A stretch of DNA of 15,260 nt, taken from JALORV01 sp963769745 (GTDB taxonomy: Bacteria > Pseudomonadota > Gammaproteobacteria > Burkholderiales > Burkholderiaceae_F). The stretch spans positions 1 to 15,260 of the forward strand of contig CAVYNB010000040.1 of assembly GCA_963769745.1 (NCBI GenBank), read 5' to 3'. A program made the translations under genes and the position numbers. The first letter of the stretch is position 1. Each line of letters starts with the position of its first letter. The notes under the pieces were generated by a model, which made no database searches, had not been told where the DNA came from, and was given only the letters and a program-made list of their open reading frames with translations. Below are positions 6,192 to 14,951 of this stretch, piece after piece.

Positions 6192-7616
6192 TTCCCGGTG
6201 GGCGGCCGCGCCACCACGCGGCCCGCCAGTCCCACCAGCAGCAGCACGGGTACGCCGAGCGCGGCAGTCGACAGGAAGAACGCCGTGTAGCCGTGGGCGT
6301 CGACGAACGCGCCGGAGAATCCGGCGATGAACTTCGGCAGCAGCAGCATCACCGACGAGAACAGTGCGTACTGCGTGGCCGAATAGGCGACGTTGGTCAG
6401 GCCCGACAGGTAGGCAATGAACGCGGCCGATGCGATCCCGGCCGACAGGTTGTCGGCGGAGATCACGAAGATCAGGCCGGTGAGATCGTGCCCGCGGGTG
6501 GCCAGCCAGGCGAAGAGCAGGTTCGAGGCCGCCGACAGCACCGCGCCGAGCATCAGGATGCGGATGACGCCGAAGCGCAGTGCCAGCGCACCGCCGAGGA
6601 AGGCGCCGGCGAGCGTCATCACGACGCCGTAGGCCTTGGACACGGCCGCCACTTCATCCTTCGTGTAGCCCATGTCGACGTAAAAGGGATTGGCCATGAT
6701 GCCCATCACGACGTCGGAAATGCGGTAGGTGGCAATCAGTGCGAGCAGCAGCAGCGCCTGCCAGCGATAGCGGCCGATGAAGTCCGCGAAGGGTCCGACG
6801 ACGGCCGATTGCAGCCACGCCAGCAGACGCGCGCCCGCCGACCCTTGATCACCGCCGGACAGTTGCGCGGCGAGCGCGCGTTCCTCGGCGATCAGTGCAC
6901 TCGCGGCATTCGGCGCAGGCTCCGGGCGACAGCAAGACGGCAATGATGCCGACGGCCATGGTCGCCGCCATCGCCAGATACGCCGTGGTCCAGGCCGCCG
7001 CGTGGTAGCTGTTGTCGCTGCCCGACGCGCGGGCCGCGATCCACAGCACACCGGCGCCCGCCCAGATCATCGCGAGCCGATAGCCGGTCTGGTACATCGC
7101 GGCCAACGCACCCTGCTTCTCGACACCGGCCGATTCGATACGGTAGGCATCGAGGGCGATGTCCTGCGTGGCGGAAGCGAAGGCGACCACGAGGGCCGCG
7201 ATCGTCAGCGCGCGCAACCCGGCCTGCGGGTCGTTCAGCGCCATCGCCACCAGGCCGCCGACGATGACCGCCTGCGACAGCAGCAACCACGCGCGACGCC
7301 TCCCCAGTAGGCGCGTCAGTCCCGGCAGCGGCAGGCGATCCACCAGCGGTGCCCAGGCCCACTTGAAGCCGTACGCGAGTCCGACCCACGAGAGATAGCC
7401 GATCGTTGCGCGGTCGATGCCCGCCTCGCGCAGGCGGAATGACAGCGTGCCGAGCACCAGCAGCAGCGGCAGGCCGGCCGCGAAGCCGAGGAAGAACATG
7501 CGCAGTGCCGCGGGCTCCGCGTAGACCCGCAGGACCTCGCGCCAGGGGCGGCGCGACGAGGCCGCCAGCGCACGATCTGAGCCGGCGGCGTGCGAAGAAG
7601 CGGGACGGTCTTGCAT
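6170..7616 (-). CDS. ampG: AmpG-like muropeptide permease, MFS (one frameshift)
   Basis: The two frames join to about 481 residues, close to E. coli AmpG (491). AmpG imports anhydro-muropeptides across the inner membrane for cell-wall recycling, which feeds beta-lactamase induction in species with ampR/ampC. The first frame shows the signature GFAAGLPLLLVLGTLSFRLREAG in parts, then GYLSWVGLAYGFKWAWAPL, ASATQDIALDAYR and GYRLAMIWAG. The second shows YRISDVVMGIMANPFY, DNLSAGIASAAFIAYLS and NVAYSATQYALFSSVML. Many hydrophobic segments fit a polytopic protein. The shift lies at CC near 6922–6923; removing one base gives LLSPEPAPNAASAL. The start at 7616 is the first ATG before the conserved core; its ribosome site is weak, so the start is uncertain. 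Confidence 0.88.
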
Positions 7617-7753
7617 CGGTGGTCGCAGTGTAGTGGTGCGATCCGGCAGGGGCACGAGCACCAGCGCTCGCCGCAATGAAGCTGCACCGACGTCGCCCCG
7701 TTGGCCGGCTACGATGCGCGACCGAATCCTTCATCGAAGCAAGAGAGTTGGAC
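7617..7753. other. Divergent intergenic region, ampG / FMN-reductase relic
   Basis: This 137-base gap separates two divergent genes and should hold both promoters. TACGAT at 7710–7715 looks like a plus-strand -10 box, but no good -35 box stands at the right distance. Nothing else was recognised. Confidence 0.3.
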
Positions 7754-8047
7754 GTGAGCACTTCGAGTCGACGGCGGGTGGTTCCCGGCAGTGCCCGCGG
7801 CGGGTCACTCAACAAGAAGCGGCGGGCGGCGCGGTCGGCCGGGCGCAACGCCGATTGACCTGCGCGACGGGTCCACCTGCGCCAGGTCCTGCAGACGCTG
7901 AACATGCTGGTCATCACCGAGCAATTTGCCTTGCCGCGAGCACACCAGGCGTTCGATACTGACGGTCGACTTGCCGACGCCCGCCAGAACGAACAAATGA
8001 CGAAAGTGGTGCAGCGCCTGATCGACGTGGCTGGACGACTCGCATGA
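7754..8047 (+). pseudogene. NADPH-dependent FMN reductase family, internally deleted remnant
   Basis: The 5' part starts at GTG 7754 with AAGAGAG six bases upstream and reads VVPGSARGGSLNKK, the FMN-phosphate loop of the family (pattern GSxRxxSxN). A neighbouring frame then gives ATPIDLRD, the usual next strand. The frame directly jumps to the family's C-terminal part, VHLRQVLQTLNM, then LPRAHQAFDTDGRLAD and RLIDVAGRLA, ending at TGA 8045–8047. About 85–90 residues from the middle are missing, including the usual PEYN flavin/active-site motif. The frame also has a stop at 7856–7858. The 8-mer ACCTGCGC occurs on both sides of the junction (7858–7865, 7875–7882). This is a relic or an assembly collapse, not a working enzyme as written. 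Confidence 0.75.
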
Positions 8048-8171
8048 GCCGGAGATACTGCCATCGGCCCAGTTGCGCCGTCCCTTCGCGGCCGAGCGAC
8101 ACTCCGCCGGGAGCGTCGGGGATTGACCTGCTTCGGCGCATCGAACTCCGCCTCCGGCACAGAGGGTGCCG

Positions 8172-8471
8172 ATGAGCAGCCGCGCCCGCGAACCGGGCGA
8201 CGCCGTGCGTCGCGTCCTCGAGAATGCCGGCATCCTGATCTTTGCTTCTCTGCTGGTCATGTCGATTGCGTTGGGTCGCTACACCGGAGCGCTGGTCTGG
8301 TGTGGAGCGCTGATGGTGTTTTTCGCCCACGCGTGGGAGGGACGTGCTTCACGCCGCAGTGCGACTGAAGTCGAGCCGCAGGCAGTCGGCGCGCGCCCGC
8401 GCCATTACGACGCGCTGCGCTGGGTCGGGGTGGTGCTGTCCCTGCTGGGAGCGGCTGCGCTGGCGGCTTAG
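8172..8471 (+). CDS. Small membrane protein of unknown function
   Basis: The product has 99 residues. ATG at 8172 is chosen because AGAGGG lies just upstream; an in-frame GTG at 8166 overlaps that site. Three hydrophobic segments are visible, at about residues 19–35 (GILIFASLLVMSIALG), 39–55 (GALVWCGALMVFFAHAW) and 83–98 (VGVVLSLLGAAALAA). A basic, polar stretch joins the second and third. No family is recognised. The end lies only 4 bases from the end of the convergent TAXI-type gene. Between the FMN-reductase relic and this gene there are 124 bases in which nothing was seen. Confidence 0.6.
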   Translation: MSSRAREPGDAVRRVLENAGILIFASLLVMSIALGRYTGALVWCGALMVFFAHAWEGRASRRSATEVEPQAVGARPRHYDALRWVGVVLSLLGAAALAA

Positions 8472-8475
8472 GGGT

Positions 8476-9810
8476 CTAGGCGGTCGGCGGGCTGGTAACG
8501 CGCGTATGCAGCAGCTTGCGCACGTAGTCGGCGTGTTCGCGCAGTGTGTACAACTGCGACAAATAGCCTTTCGGAACCTTGACCCGGTTCAGTCGCAGGT
8601 CGATGTCATTCATCTTTGCCAGCTGTGAATTCAGGTCGGCATCGGGTCCGAGCGTCGTCCGTTCGATCCGGTTGACTTCGGCGTACCAGCCGTCGAGTTT
8701 GCTGCGGATGCGCCAGTCGTAGATCTTCGGAAGGTAGGCAAACGCCGGTATGGCAATGGCGAGCAAGGGCAGCATGATGAACAGCGCCCTCTCGGCCCAC
8801 ACCGCGACCCAGAACGGCAGGATCCGCCGCAGCAGCGACGGGCGCTCCTTGTAGAAGCGGTCCGCGTCGGTCGCCAGCGGCAGTTCGATGTCCTTCGGTG
8901 CAGGGAACAGTCGCGCTCCGTGCAGCAGCGATGGCCCGCCGTGGACCTCGCGGGCAGCTTCGAGCAACAGTTCGACGGCGACCGGATGGATGTCCTCGCG
9001 GGCGATCAGGTTTGCAGTCAACGCGATCATCGTCATCGGTTGCGGCGGAATGCCCGCTTTCAGATCGACGACGCCCTCGGGTAAGTCGAGCTTGTGCAGA
9101 TACGGCAGGCGGCGGATATAGGCGTCTGCGCGCCGCATGTCCATCAAGCGCACGCCCGACGCCCGCATCAGCTTCTGCACGGCGGGACCATCGATGGCCG
9201 AGACGTAGAGCGCGGCGTCGATCTTGCCATCGATGAGTGCGTCGGCCGCCGCAAGTCCGCCCAGTTCGACCAGCGTCGACGGTGGCGCCGTCAAGCCGTT
9301 GTCGCGTGCGACGGACATGCCGAGCGCATGCGTGCCCGAGCCCGGACGTCCGATGGCGAGACGCTGGCCGCGCAGGGCGGAGATGTGGTCGATCGTCACC
9401 TTGCCGCGGTAAAAGAGCCAGATCGGTTCGTAAAAGAGGCTGCCGAGCGAGACCAGTCGTTCTTCATCCGATTCCTGGACCAGCCCGCCCTGCACCAGGC
9501 CGACGTCGACGCTGCCATCGGCGGATCGCAATCGCTCCAGGTTCTGCGCCGCCCCCGATGAGGGCCGCAGCACCAGATCGACGCCGTGCTGCGCCAGGAC
9601 CTCTCGATAGCGCAGTGCATAGCCGTGGTACGCGCCGTCCTCCGCACCCGTCGTCATGATCACCCGCTTGGGTGGAGGTGGTGGTGCAAGCCGGGCCAGC
9701 GCCCACCCCAGCAGGGCCAGCAGCACGATGACGCCGATCACGTACCAGGCCAGCGCGCGGCCCTCGATATTCTCCGGCAGTCGGCTGCGGATGAAGTCAG
9801 ACTTCAGCAT
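8476..9810 (-). CDS. TAXI-family (TRAP-associated) solute-binding protein, membrane anchored
   Basis: The intact 444-residue product has an N-terminal membrane segment at about 19–41, a Pro-rich linker (APPPPPK), then a periplasmic-binding-type domain: TTGAEDGAYHGYA, RPSSGAAQNLERL, VDVGLVQGG, LRGQRLAIGRPGSGTH and GKIDAALYVSA. These match TAXI/NMT1-like binding proteins, which deliver small solutes to TRAP permeases. A second membrane segment at about 341–361 is followed by a charged ~80-residue tail, so both ends face the cytoplasm if the binding domain is periplasmic. No TRAP permease gene is near. Such stand-alone anchored forms are common in betaproteobacteria and may act in sensing; the ligand is unknown. 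It starts 9 bases after the end of the exonuclease gene, so the two are probably co-transcribed. Confidence 0.85.
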   Translation of the reverse strand: MLKSDFIRSRLPENIEGRALAWYVIGVIVLLALLGWALARLAPPPPPKRVIMTTGAEDGAYHGYALRYREVLAQHGVDLVLRPSSGAAQNLERLRSADGSVDVGLVQGGLVQESDEERLVSLGSLFYEPIWLFYRGKVTIDHISALRGQRLAIGRPGSGTHALGMSVARDNGLTAPPSTLVELGGLAAADALIDGKIDAALYVSAIDGPAVQKLMRASGVRLMDMRRADAYIRRLPYLHKLDLPEGVVDLKAGIPPQPMTMIALTANLIAREDIHPVAVELLLEAAREVHGGPSLLHGARLFPAPKDIELPLATDADRFYKERPSLLRRILPFWVAVWAERALFIMLPLLAIAIPAFAYLPKIYDWRIRSKLDGWYAEVNRIERTTLGPDADLNSQLAKMNDIDLRLNRVKVPKGYLSQLYTLREHADYVRKLLHTRVTSPPTA

Positions 9811-9819
9811 CGCACTCGC

Positions 9820-10591
9820 TCACAGGCGCCCCGTGTAATCGATGATGAGCGGAGCGTGATCGGAAAAGCGCTTCGCCGTGTAGATCTCGGTTCGCCGCGC
9901 GCGCGCCGCGAAGCCGGGCGTGGCGATCTGGTAATCGATGCGCCAGCCGACGTTCTTGGCCCAGGCCTGGCCGCGGTTGCTCCACCAGGTGTACTGATCC
10001 GGACGCGGGTCGAGGCGCCTGAAGACATCGGTCCAGCCGCCATCGAAGATGCCGGTCAGCCATGCACGTTCCTCCGGCAGGAAGCCCGAGTTCTTGCGAT
10101 TGCTGCGCCAGTTTCTTCAGGTCGATTTCCCGGTGCGCGATGTTCACGTCGCCGCAGAACACGATCTCGCGGCCACTGGCGCGCAGCTTCTCGAGATGCG
10201 GCGCAAACTCGGCCAGGAAGCGGTACTTCGCGGCCTGCCGTTCCGGTCCGGAGGAGCCCGACGGGAAGTACACCGAGATCGCCGTGAAGTCCTTGAACTC
10301 GGCCTCGACATAGCGACCCTCGGTGTCGAATTCGGCCGAACCGAAGCCGAGTCGCACGGCGCGCGGCTCCTTGGCGGCGTACATCGCGGCACCCGAGTAG
10401 CCGCGGCGCTGCGCGCAGTGGAAGAACCCATGAAGACCGTCCGGGAATCGAAGCTTCTCCGGGATATCGACCTCGTCGCACTTCACCTCCTGCAGGCAGA
10501 CAAGATCGGGCTCGGTCCTGCGCAGCCAGCGAAACAGTCCCTTGGAAGCCGCCGAGCGGATTCCGTTGACATTCAGTGTGACGATGCGCAA
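9820..10591 (-). CDS. xth: Exodeoxyribonuclease III / AP endonuclease (one frameshift)
   Basis: The two frames give about 256 residues, the usual size. The enzyme cuts DNA at abasic sites and removes nucleotides from 3' ends in base-excision repair. Visible family motifs are RIVTLNVNGIRSA at the start, LVCLQEVKCDE (metal-binding Glu), GYSGAAMYAA, GRYVEAEF, FCGDVNIAH, then in the second frame NSGFLPEERAWL, DQYTWWSNRG, GWRIDYQIAT and the catalytic His in FSDHAPLIIDY. One extra T in TTT at 10112–10114 (AAA on the coding strand) shifts the frame; without it the join reads DLKNWRSNRKNSGF, a clean family match. TTG at 10591 fits the family start; GTG 10594 and ATG 10633 are alternatives. Confidence 0.9.
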
Positions 10592-10714
10592 CACAGGGTC
10601 CAATCGCCTTCGCAGTGCGGATTTCGACGGCATTTTCCATGCTTTTCGCGGTGGCGCTGCGGCACAATTGAGATCGATCGATACCTTCGGGCGGCGGGGC
10701 CCCGCAAATCCATC
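10592..10714. other. Divergent start region of xth and pyrE
   Basis: This stretch separates the minus-strand exonuclease gene from pyrE and should carry both promoters. If the alternative exonuclease start at ATG 10633 is used, only 81 bases remain. ATCGATCGAT at 10673–10682 is a palindromic run. No convincing -35/-10 pair was found. Confidence 0.3.
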
Positions 10715-11389
10715 GTGTTGCTGCGCCAGCAATTCATCGAATTTGCACTGCAGGCAGGTGTCCTGCGCTTTGGCGAGTTCAAGACCAAGGCGGGTCGGCT
10801 GTCGCCGTACTTCTTCAATGCGGGACTCTTCAACCGCGGTGCACTGCTGGCGCGGCTCGCGCGTTTCTATGCACAGACGCTGCTGGCGGCGCGCGCGGAG
10901 GGACGAGTGCAGTTCGACATGCTGTTCGGCCCGGCCTACAAGGGCATCACGCTGGCGGCCGGCACGGCGATGGCGCTGGCGGACCTGGGCACCGATGTTC
11001 CTTTTGCCTACAACCGCAAGGAAGCCAAGGATCACGGGGAGGGCGGCGTGATCGTCGGAGCCCCGCTCGAGGGGCGTGTCGTGATCGTCGATGATGTCAT
11101 CACGGCAGGCACCTCCGTGCGCGAATCGGTCGATCTGATTCGCGGCGCGGGAGCGACGCCGTCCGCCGTGCTGATTGCGCTCGACCGCATGGAGCGCGCA
11201 GGCCCCGACGAGGCCCTGTCGTCGCGATCCGCCGTCCAGGAGGTCGAGGCGACGTACCGGGTGCCGGTCCTGGCCATTGCCACGCTGGACGACGTGATGC
11301 AGTTCCTGGCGGCGGAATCGGCGCATGCACAGCAGGTGCGCGCCTACCGGCCGGCGGTGGAGCGCTATCGGGAGCGATACGGTGCGTGA
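10715..11389 (+). CDS. pyrE: Orotate phosphoribosyltransferase
   Basis: The 224-residue product joins orotate and PRPP to form OMP in pyrimidine synthesis. Family motifs in order are RQQFIEFALQAGVLRFGEF, KAGRLSPYFFNAGLF, MLFGPAYKGITLA, the flexible-loop FAYNRKEAKDHGEGG with its conserved Lys/His, and the PRPP-binding loop VVIVDDVITAGTS at residues 122–134. No ATG fits; GTG at 10715 starts just before the conserved N-terminus, with TTG at 10718 as the alternative. The ribosome site is not obvious. The stop at 11387–11389 overlaps the start of the next gene. Confidence 0.93.
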   Translation: MLLRQQFIEFALQAGVLRFGEFKTKAGRLSPYFFNAGLFNRGALLARLARFYAQTLLAARAEGRVQFDMLFGPAYKGITLAAGTAMALADLGTDVPFAYNRKEAKDHGEGGVIVGAPLEGRVVIVDDVITAGTSVRESVDLIRGAGATPSAVLIALDRMERAGPDEALSSRSAVQEVEATYRVPVLAIATLDDVMQFLAAESAHAQQVRAYRPAVERYRERYGA

Positions 11390-12086
11390 CGGCCTTACGA
11401 CTGTGACGCTCCTCCGCGCCGCGACGCTGTCGGCTGCGCTCGCCGCTCTATCCGCGTCGGCGCAGACGGCCACCACGATGTTCACCTGCGTGGCCAATGG
11501 CAAGACGTACTCGGCCGACCGGCCGCCGCCCGAGTGCGCCAACAGCGAGATGCGCGAACTGAATCGCGACGGATCGGTGCGGCGCGTGATTCCGCGCCCC
11601 CTGACGGTCGAGGAACAGCGTGCGCGCGCGATCGAGGCCAAGAAGAAGCTCGAGGAAGAAGAGAGGGTGCTGGCACAGCGCCGGCGCGATCGAGCGCTGC
11701 TCGAGGCCTACGCCAACGATGCCGAGATCGAAGCAGCGCGCAGGAAGTCGCTCGAGAGCGCGGAGCAGGCCATCAAGCGCTCGCAGGAGCGCACAGACAG
11801 CCTCGCGAAGGACCGCAAGCGACTCGACGACGAAGCCGAGTTCTACAAGAAGCGCGAGCAGCCCGACAGCCTCAAGCGCGCCTATGCGCTGAACGCACAG
11901 GCCGTCACGGCCGAAGAGCGGATCATGGCCGAGGCGCGCGGGGAAGTCGCACGCATCAATGAACGCTTCGATGCGGAAAGAAAGCGCTACAAGGATCTGC
12001 TGGCGCAGGGCGCACGCCCCGTGCAACGCAACCCGGAGGCCGATATCCTGCTGGACCCGAGGTTCAAGGACGCAGCGCGGCAGTAG
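11382..12086 (+). CDS. Exported DUF4124-domain protein with coiled coil
   Basis: The 234-residue product begins at GTG 11382, which overlaps the pyrE stop and has GGAG seven bases upstream. GTG 11403 is an alternative. A signal peptide (TLLRAATLSAALAALSASAQ) is followed by a DUF4124-like segment, MFTCVANGKTYSADRPPPEC, with two Cys that may form a disulfide in the periplasm. From about residue 75 to 215 the protein is rich in Glu, Lys, Arg and Ala and should form a long coiled coil. Proteins of this type are widespread in betaproteobacteria and have no assigned function. The overlap suggests co-translation with pyrE, which does not by itself imply a related role. Confidence 0.8.
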   Translation: MRDGLTTVTLLRAATLSAALAALSASAQTATTMFTCVANGKTYSADRPPPECANSEMRELNRDGSVRRVIPRPLTVEEQRARAIEAKKKLEEEERVLAQRRRDRALLEAYANDAEIEAARRKSLESAEQAIKRSQERTDSLAKDRKRLDDEAEFYKKREQPDSLKRAYALNAQAVTAEERIMAEARGEVARINERFDAERKRYKDLLAQGARPVQRNPEADILLDPRFKDAARQ

Positions 12087-12166
12087 CGCAGTGCAGACCT
12101 TGGGCCGATTCGGACTGGCGCGCAGGGAATCCTCCGCCTGATCGACCGATTTGCAGGAGAGCGAGC

Positions 12167-12660
12167 ATGTCCATCACACTCGACGCGGGTGTCGCATCCG
12201 CCGGCTGGCCGGGCTGACCCTGCTGGCTGCACTCATGCCGCTGTCGTCGGCAATGGCACAGAGCGAAGGTGGCCTGTATATCGCGGGCGATGCCGGGTTC
12301 AAGTTCCAGCAGGCCGCCGAACGGGGCCTGGCCCAGAATCCCGGAGGGCGGCGCTTCTTCGTGCTGGCGGTGCCACCGCAGACGAGTGCGCTGACGAAGT
12401 CGGCCACGGCTCCCTTGGCGCAACTGCGCGATCGGGTCATCGCCGGCAACGGCGTGCTGCTCGTCTGCCAGCGCGACATCGACAAGGGCCGCATCGATCC
12501 CGCCGAACTGATTCCAGGCGTCGTCGCAGTGCGCGGCTTTCCGCCGCCCGGCAGCAACGCGATTCCTCCCGGCGAGCGCTACTTTCCCGACGAGGACCGG
12601 TCACGACTGCCGGCGTCCAACGAGGCGTTGCGGCGCCTGCGCGCGACCTGCTCGTCCTGA
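12167..12660 (+). CDS. Small exported protein, possibly DsrE-like (frameshift near the start)
   Basis: The main frame (open from 12151) gives a signal peptide, RRLAGLTLLAALMPLSSAMA, and a mature part of about 130 residues. The only good start is ATG 12167, with AGGAG nine bases upstream, but it is one frame off; a missing base between about 12170 and 12200 would join them. The TTG at 12151 lies upstream of that ribosome site and is unlikely. The stretch GNGVLLVCQRDIDKGRI plus DPAELIPGVVAV resembles the Cys-containing strand and following loop of DsrE/DsrF-like proteins (pattern VxCxxxLxxxGxxxxDLxPGV). This likeness is by eye and weak. A second Cys is near the C-terminus. The function is unknown. 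Confidence 0.55.
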
Positions 12661-12736
12661 CACCGACCGTCGGGACCGATCCCCGCCCGGGTGATCGCGG
12701 CGCGGCGAAGCAATGCGGCCGGTCAGCCGGTGCGGT
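12661..12736. other. Convergent gap before the prolyl oligopeptidase gene
   Basis: The 76 bases between two convergent genes are GC-rich. No stem followed by a T-run was found, so no intrinsic terminator can be called for either side. Confidence 0.3.
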
Positions 12737-14951
12737 TCAGGGCGTGGCCTTCGGCTGAAACTCGGGCACGCCAAATTGCCACAGCATGAAGCTGTACAGG
12801 TCGGCCGAGCGCTCCTGCAATTGCTCACGCGTGCTGCCCTGCCCGTGACCTGACTCGTAGTCGAGGCGCAGCAGCACCGGCTTGCCGCTGGCATTGGCCG
12901 TCGCGAGCCGCGAAGCGAACTTCGCCGACTGCCAGACATCGACGCGGATGTCGTTGACGCCGTGGATCAGCATCACCGGCGGATACTTCGTGCCGTCCTT
13001 CAACTGGTGATAGCTGCTCATCGCCAGTAGCGCACGGAACTCGTCTTCCTTGGCCACCGTGCCGAATTCCGGGAATATTGGCGGCCCCGTTGGCGCTGTT
13101 CTGCGCGCGCATCATGTCCATCGTTCCGACTGACGGGCACAGCCGCCGCGAACAGATCCGGACGCTCGGTGATCGCGCGTCCCGACCAGGATGCCGCCGG
13201 CGCTGCCACCGTAGACGCCGACACGATCGGACGCCGTGTAGCGCTGCGCGATCAGCCACTCGGTCGCCGCGATCACATCGCGCCAGGTGTTGGGCTTGGT
13301 CGTCTTGCGTCCGGCCTGATGCCATTCGTCGCCGTAGACGCCACCGCCGCGCACGTGCACGAAGGCGTAAATGCCGCCGCGCTCGATCCACGCCAGCACG
13401 CGCGGGTTGAAGAACGGATTTTCGGTGATGCCATAGGCGCCATAGCCGTAGACGATCGTCGGGTTACGCCCGTCGAGCTTGGTGTCCTTGCGCAGCACGA
13501 TGGACATCGGGACTTCGACGCCGTCATGGCTCTTGACGCGGACTTCGCGGGCCTCGATATCCGTCGGCGCATCGAAGGCGCCCGGCTTGACGAACGGCAG
13601 TTGCACAAGCTTCGTGCCGTCGAATAGCCACGGCTTGGTGGCATGCGTCCAGCCGCTGAGCTGGAGCACCACGCCGTCGAGACGCGAACTGGCCGAGTCG
13701 ATTCCGACGTTGCCGGCAAACGGCAGTGTGATCGGCTCGCGGCGCAACGGTGTGCCAGCGGCGGCGGGTGCAAGGCGTGCCAGTGACAGCGTTGCGCCGT
13801 CGCGCTGTGTCACGTACAGGCCGTCGCGGGCGCCGGCCAGATTGACCACCACCGACGAACTGGGTGCGATCACGGTTTCAGCCTTGGCGATGTCCGGCTT
13901 GTCGAGGGGCATGCGCAGCACCTGGAAGCGCGGAGCGCTCTTCGAACTGCGCAGGTAGAGCCAGCCGCCTGTGTAGGCGATGGTGCTCACCTGGTCGTCA
14001 AGGTCGACCACCTTGCGCCACTTGGCGTCGCCGCGGATCGCGCTTGGCAAGTCGGCGAGGAAGAGCATCCGGTTGCGCTCGACGCCCAACGAAACGATCG
14101 CGGCCGCCGTCTGCGTACCGGGAACCTGGAAGACGTAGGCCGAGGCGTACGACGGCAGCTTGAGGTCCGGATTGCGGCTCGGGCTGAGGATCGGACGATC
14201 GACGTTGCCGACCAGCGCGCGGAAGTGACGCGTGCGGTCGCGGAAGCGCTCGCTCTGCGGCAGTTTCTCGTAGCCCTCGACCAGGCGGGAGTAGAAGAAC
14301 CCGCTGCCGTCTTCGAGCCACGCGGTGCTCGCATAACGGATGCGGTCAATCGGTTCAATGACCGGCTTCCCGCTGGCGACATCGATGACGTGCAGGGTGC
14401 CGATCTCGCCGCCGCCGACCTGGATTGAATAGGCAAGGTAGCGACCGTCGCGCGACGGCGCGAAGTCCATGATGGCGTGGGGTCGGCCGGCGGCCTTCGA
14501 CAGGGCTTCCGGATCGACGATTACGGTGTCGGGTCCGTCGATACCGTCGCGCCAGACCAGCTTGAATTGGCCGTCGGTGGGGTTGCGGCGCTCGAAGAAG
14601 AAGCGATTGCCCTCGGTGCGCACGACGTCGGTCGCGAGCCCGGCTGCCGCAGCTTCGATCTCCTTCATGCGCGCAAGCAGGCCGGCGCGCCCGGGAATCG
14701 ACATGAGTATTGCCTCGGTCGCATTGGCCTGCGCCTTCAGCCAGGACTGGACCTTGGGATCCTTCGTGTCCTCGAGGAAGCGATAGGGGTCCGGCACGGC
14801 CACGCCCCAGTGGGTGTCGACGACCGGCTGCGCCGGCAGTGGCGCAGGCACCTTGACACCAGCGGGAGCGGCTTGGCCGGCGCCCGCGAACGTGGCAAGA
14901 GCCACGAACACGCACGGAAAGTCGGCGGAAGTCGACGCTATGCACACGCAT
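12737..14951 (-). CDS. Exported prolyl oligopeptidase family serine peptidase, S9A (four frameshifts)
   Basis: Joined frames give about 735 residues. S9A enzymes cut short peptides, typically after proline. Seen in order: a signal peptide, a propeller-domain start with VPDPYRFLED, a long beta-propeller region, then the hydrolase domain with NPTIVYGYGAYG, FVHVRGGGVYGDEWHQAG and the nucleophile GVYGGSAGG (Ser codon 13202–13204). The acid is in HGVNDIRVD (Asp codon 12950–12952) and the His in ESGHGQG (codon 12845–12847). Extra bases at 13181–13183, 13135–13137 and 13071–13073, each a run of three G/C, break the C-terminal part. Another at 14916–14917 breaks the signal peptide; removing it joins MRVHSVDFRRLS to CVFVALATFAGAGQA from ATG 14951. 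The triad is complete, so the gene is probably functional in the organism. Confidence 0.9.

Noticed and set aside
6293..6946. Plus-strand frame opposite the AmpG-like gene
   Set aside because: The product is rich in Gly, Gln, Arg and His and antisense to clear membrane-transporter sequence; it is judged a shadow.
6892..8160. Minus-strand frame of 422 residues across ampG start and FMN-reductase relic
   Set aside because: It runs antisense to the FMN-reductase remnant and out of frame with ampG; its composition is Arg/Ser/Ala-rich with no motifs.
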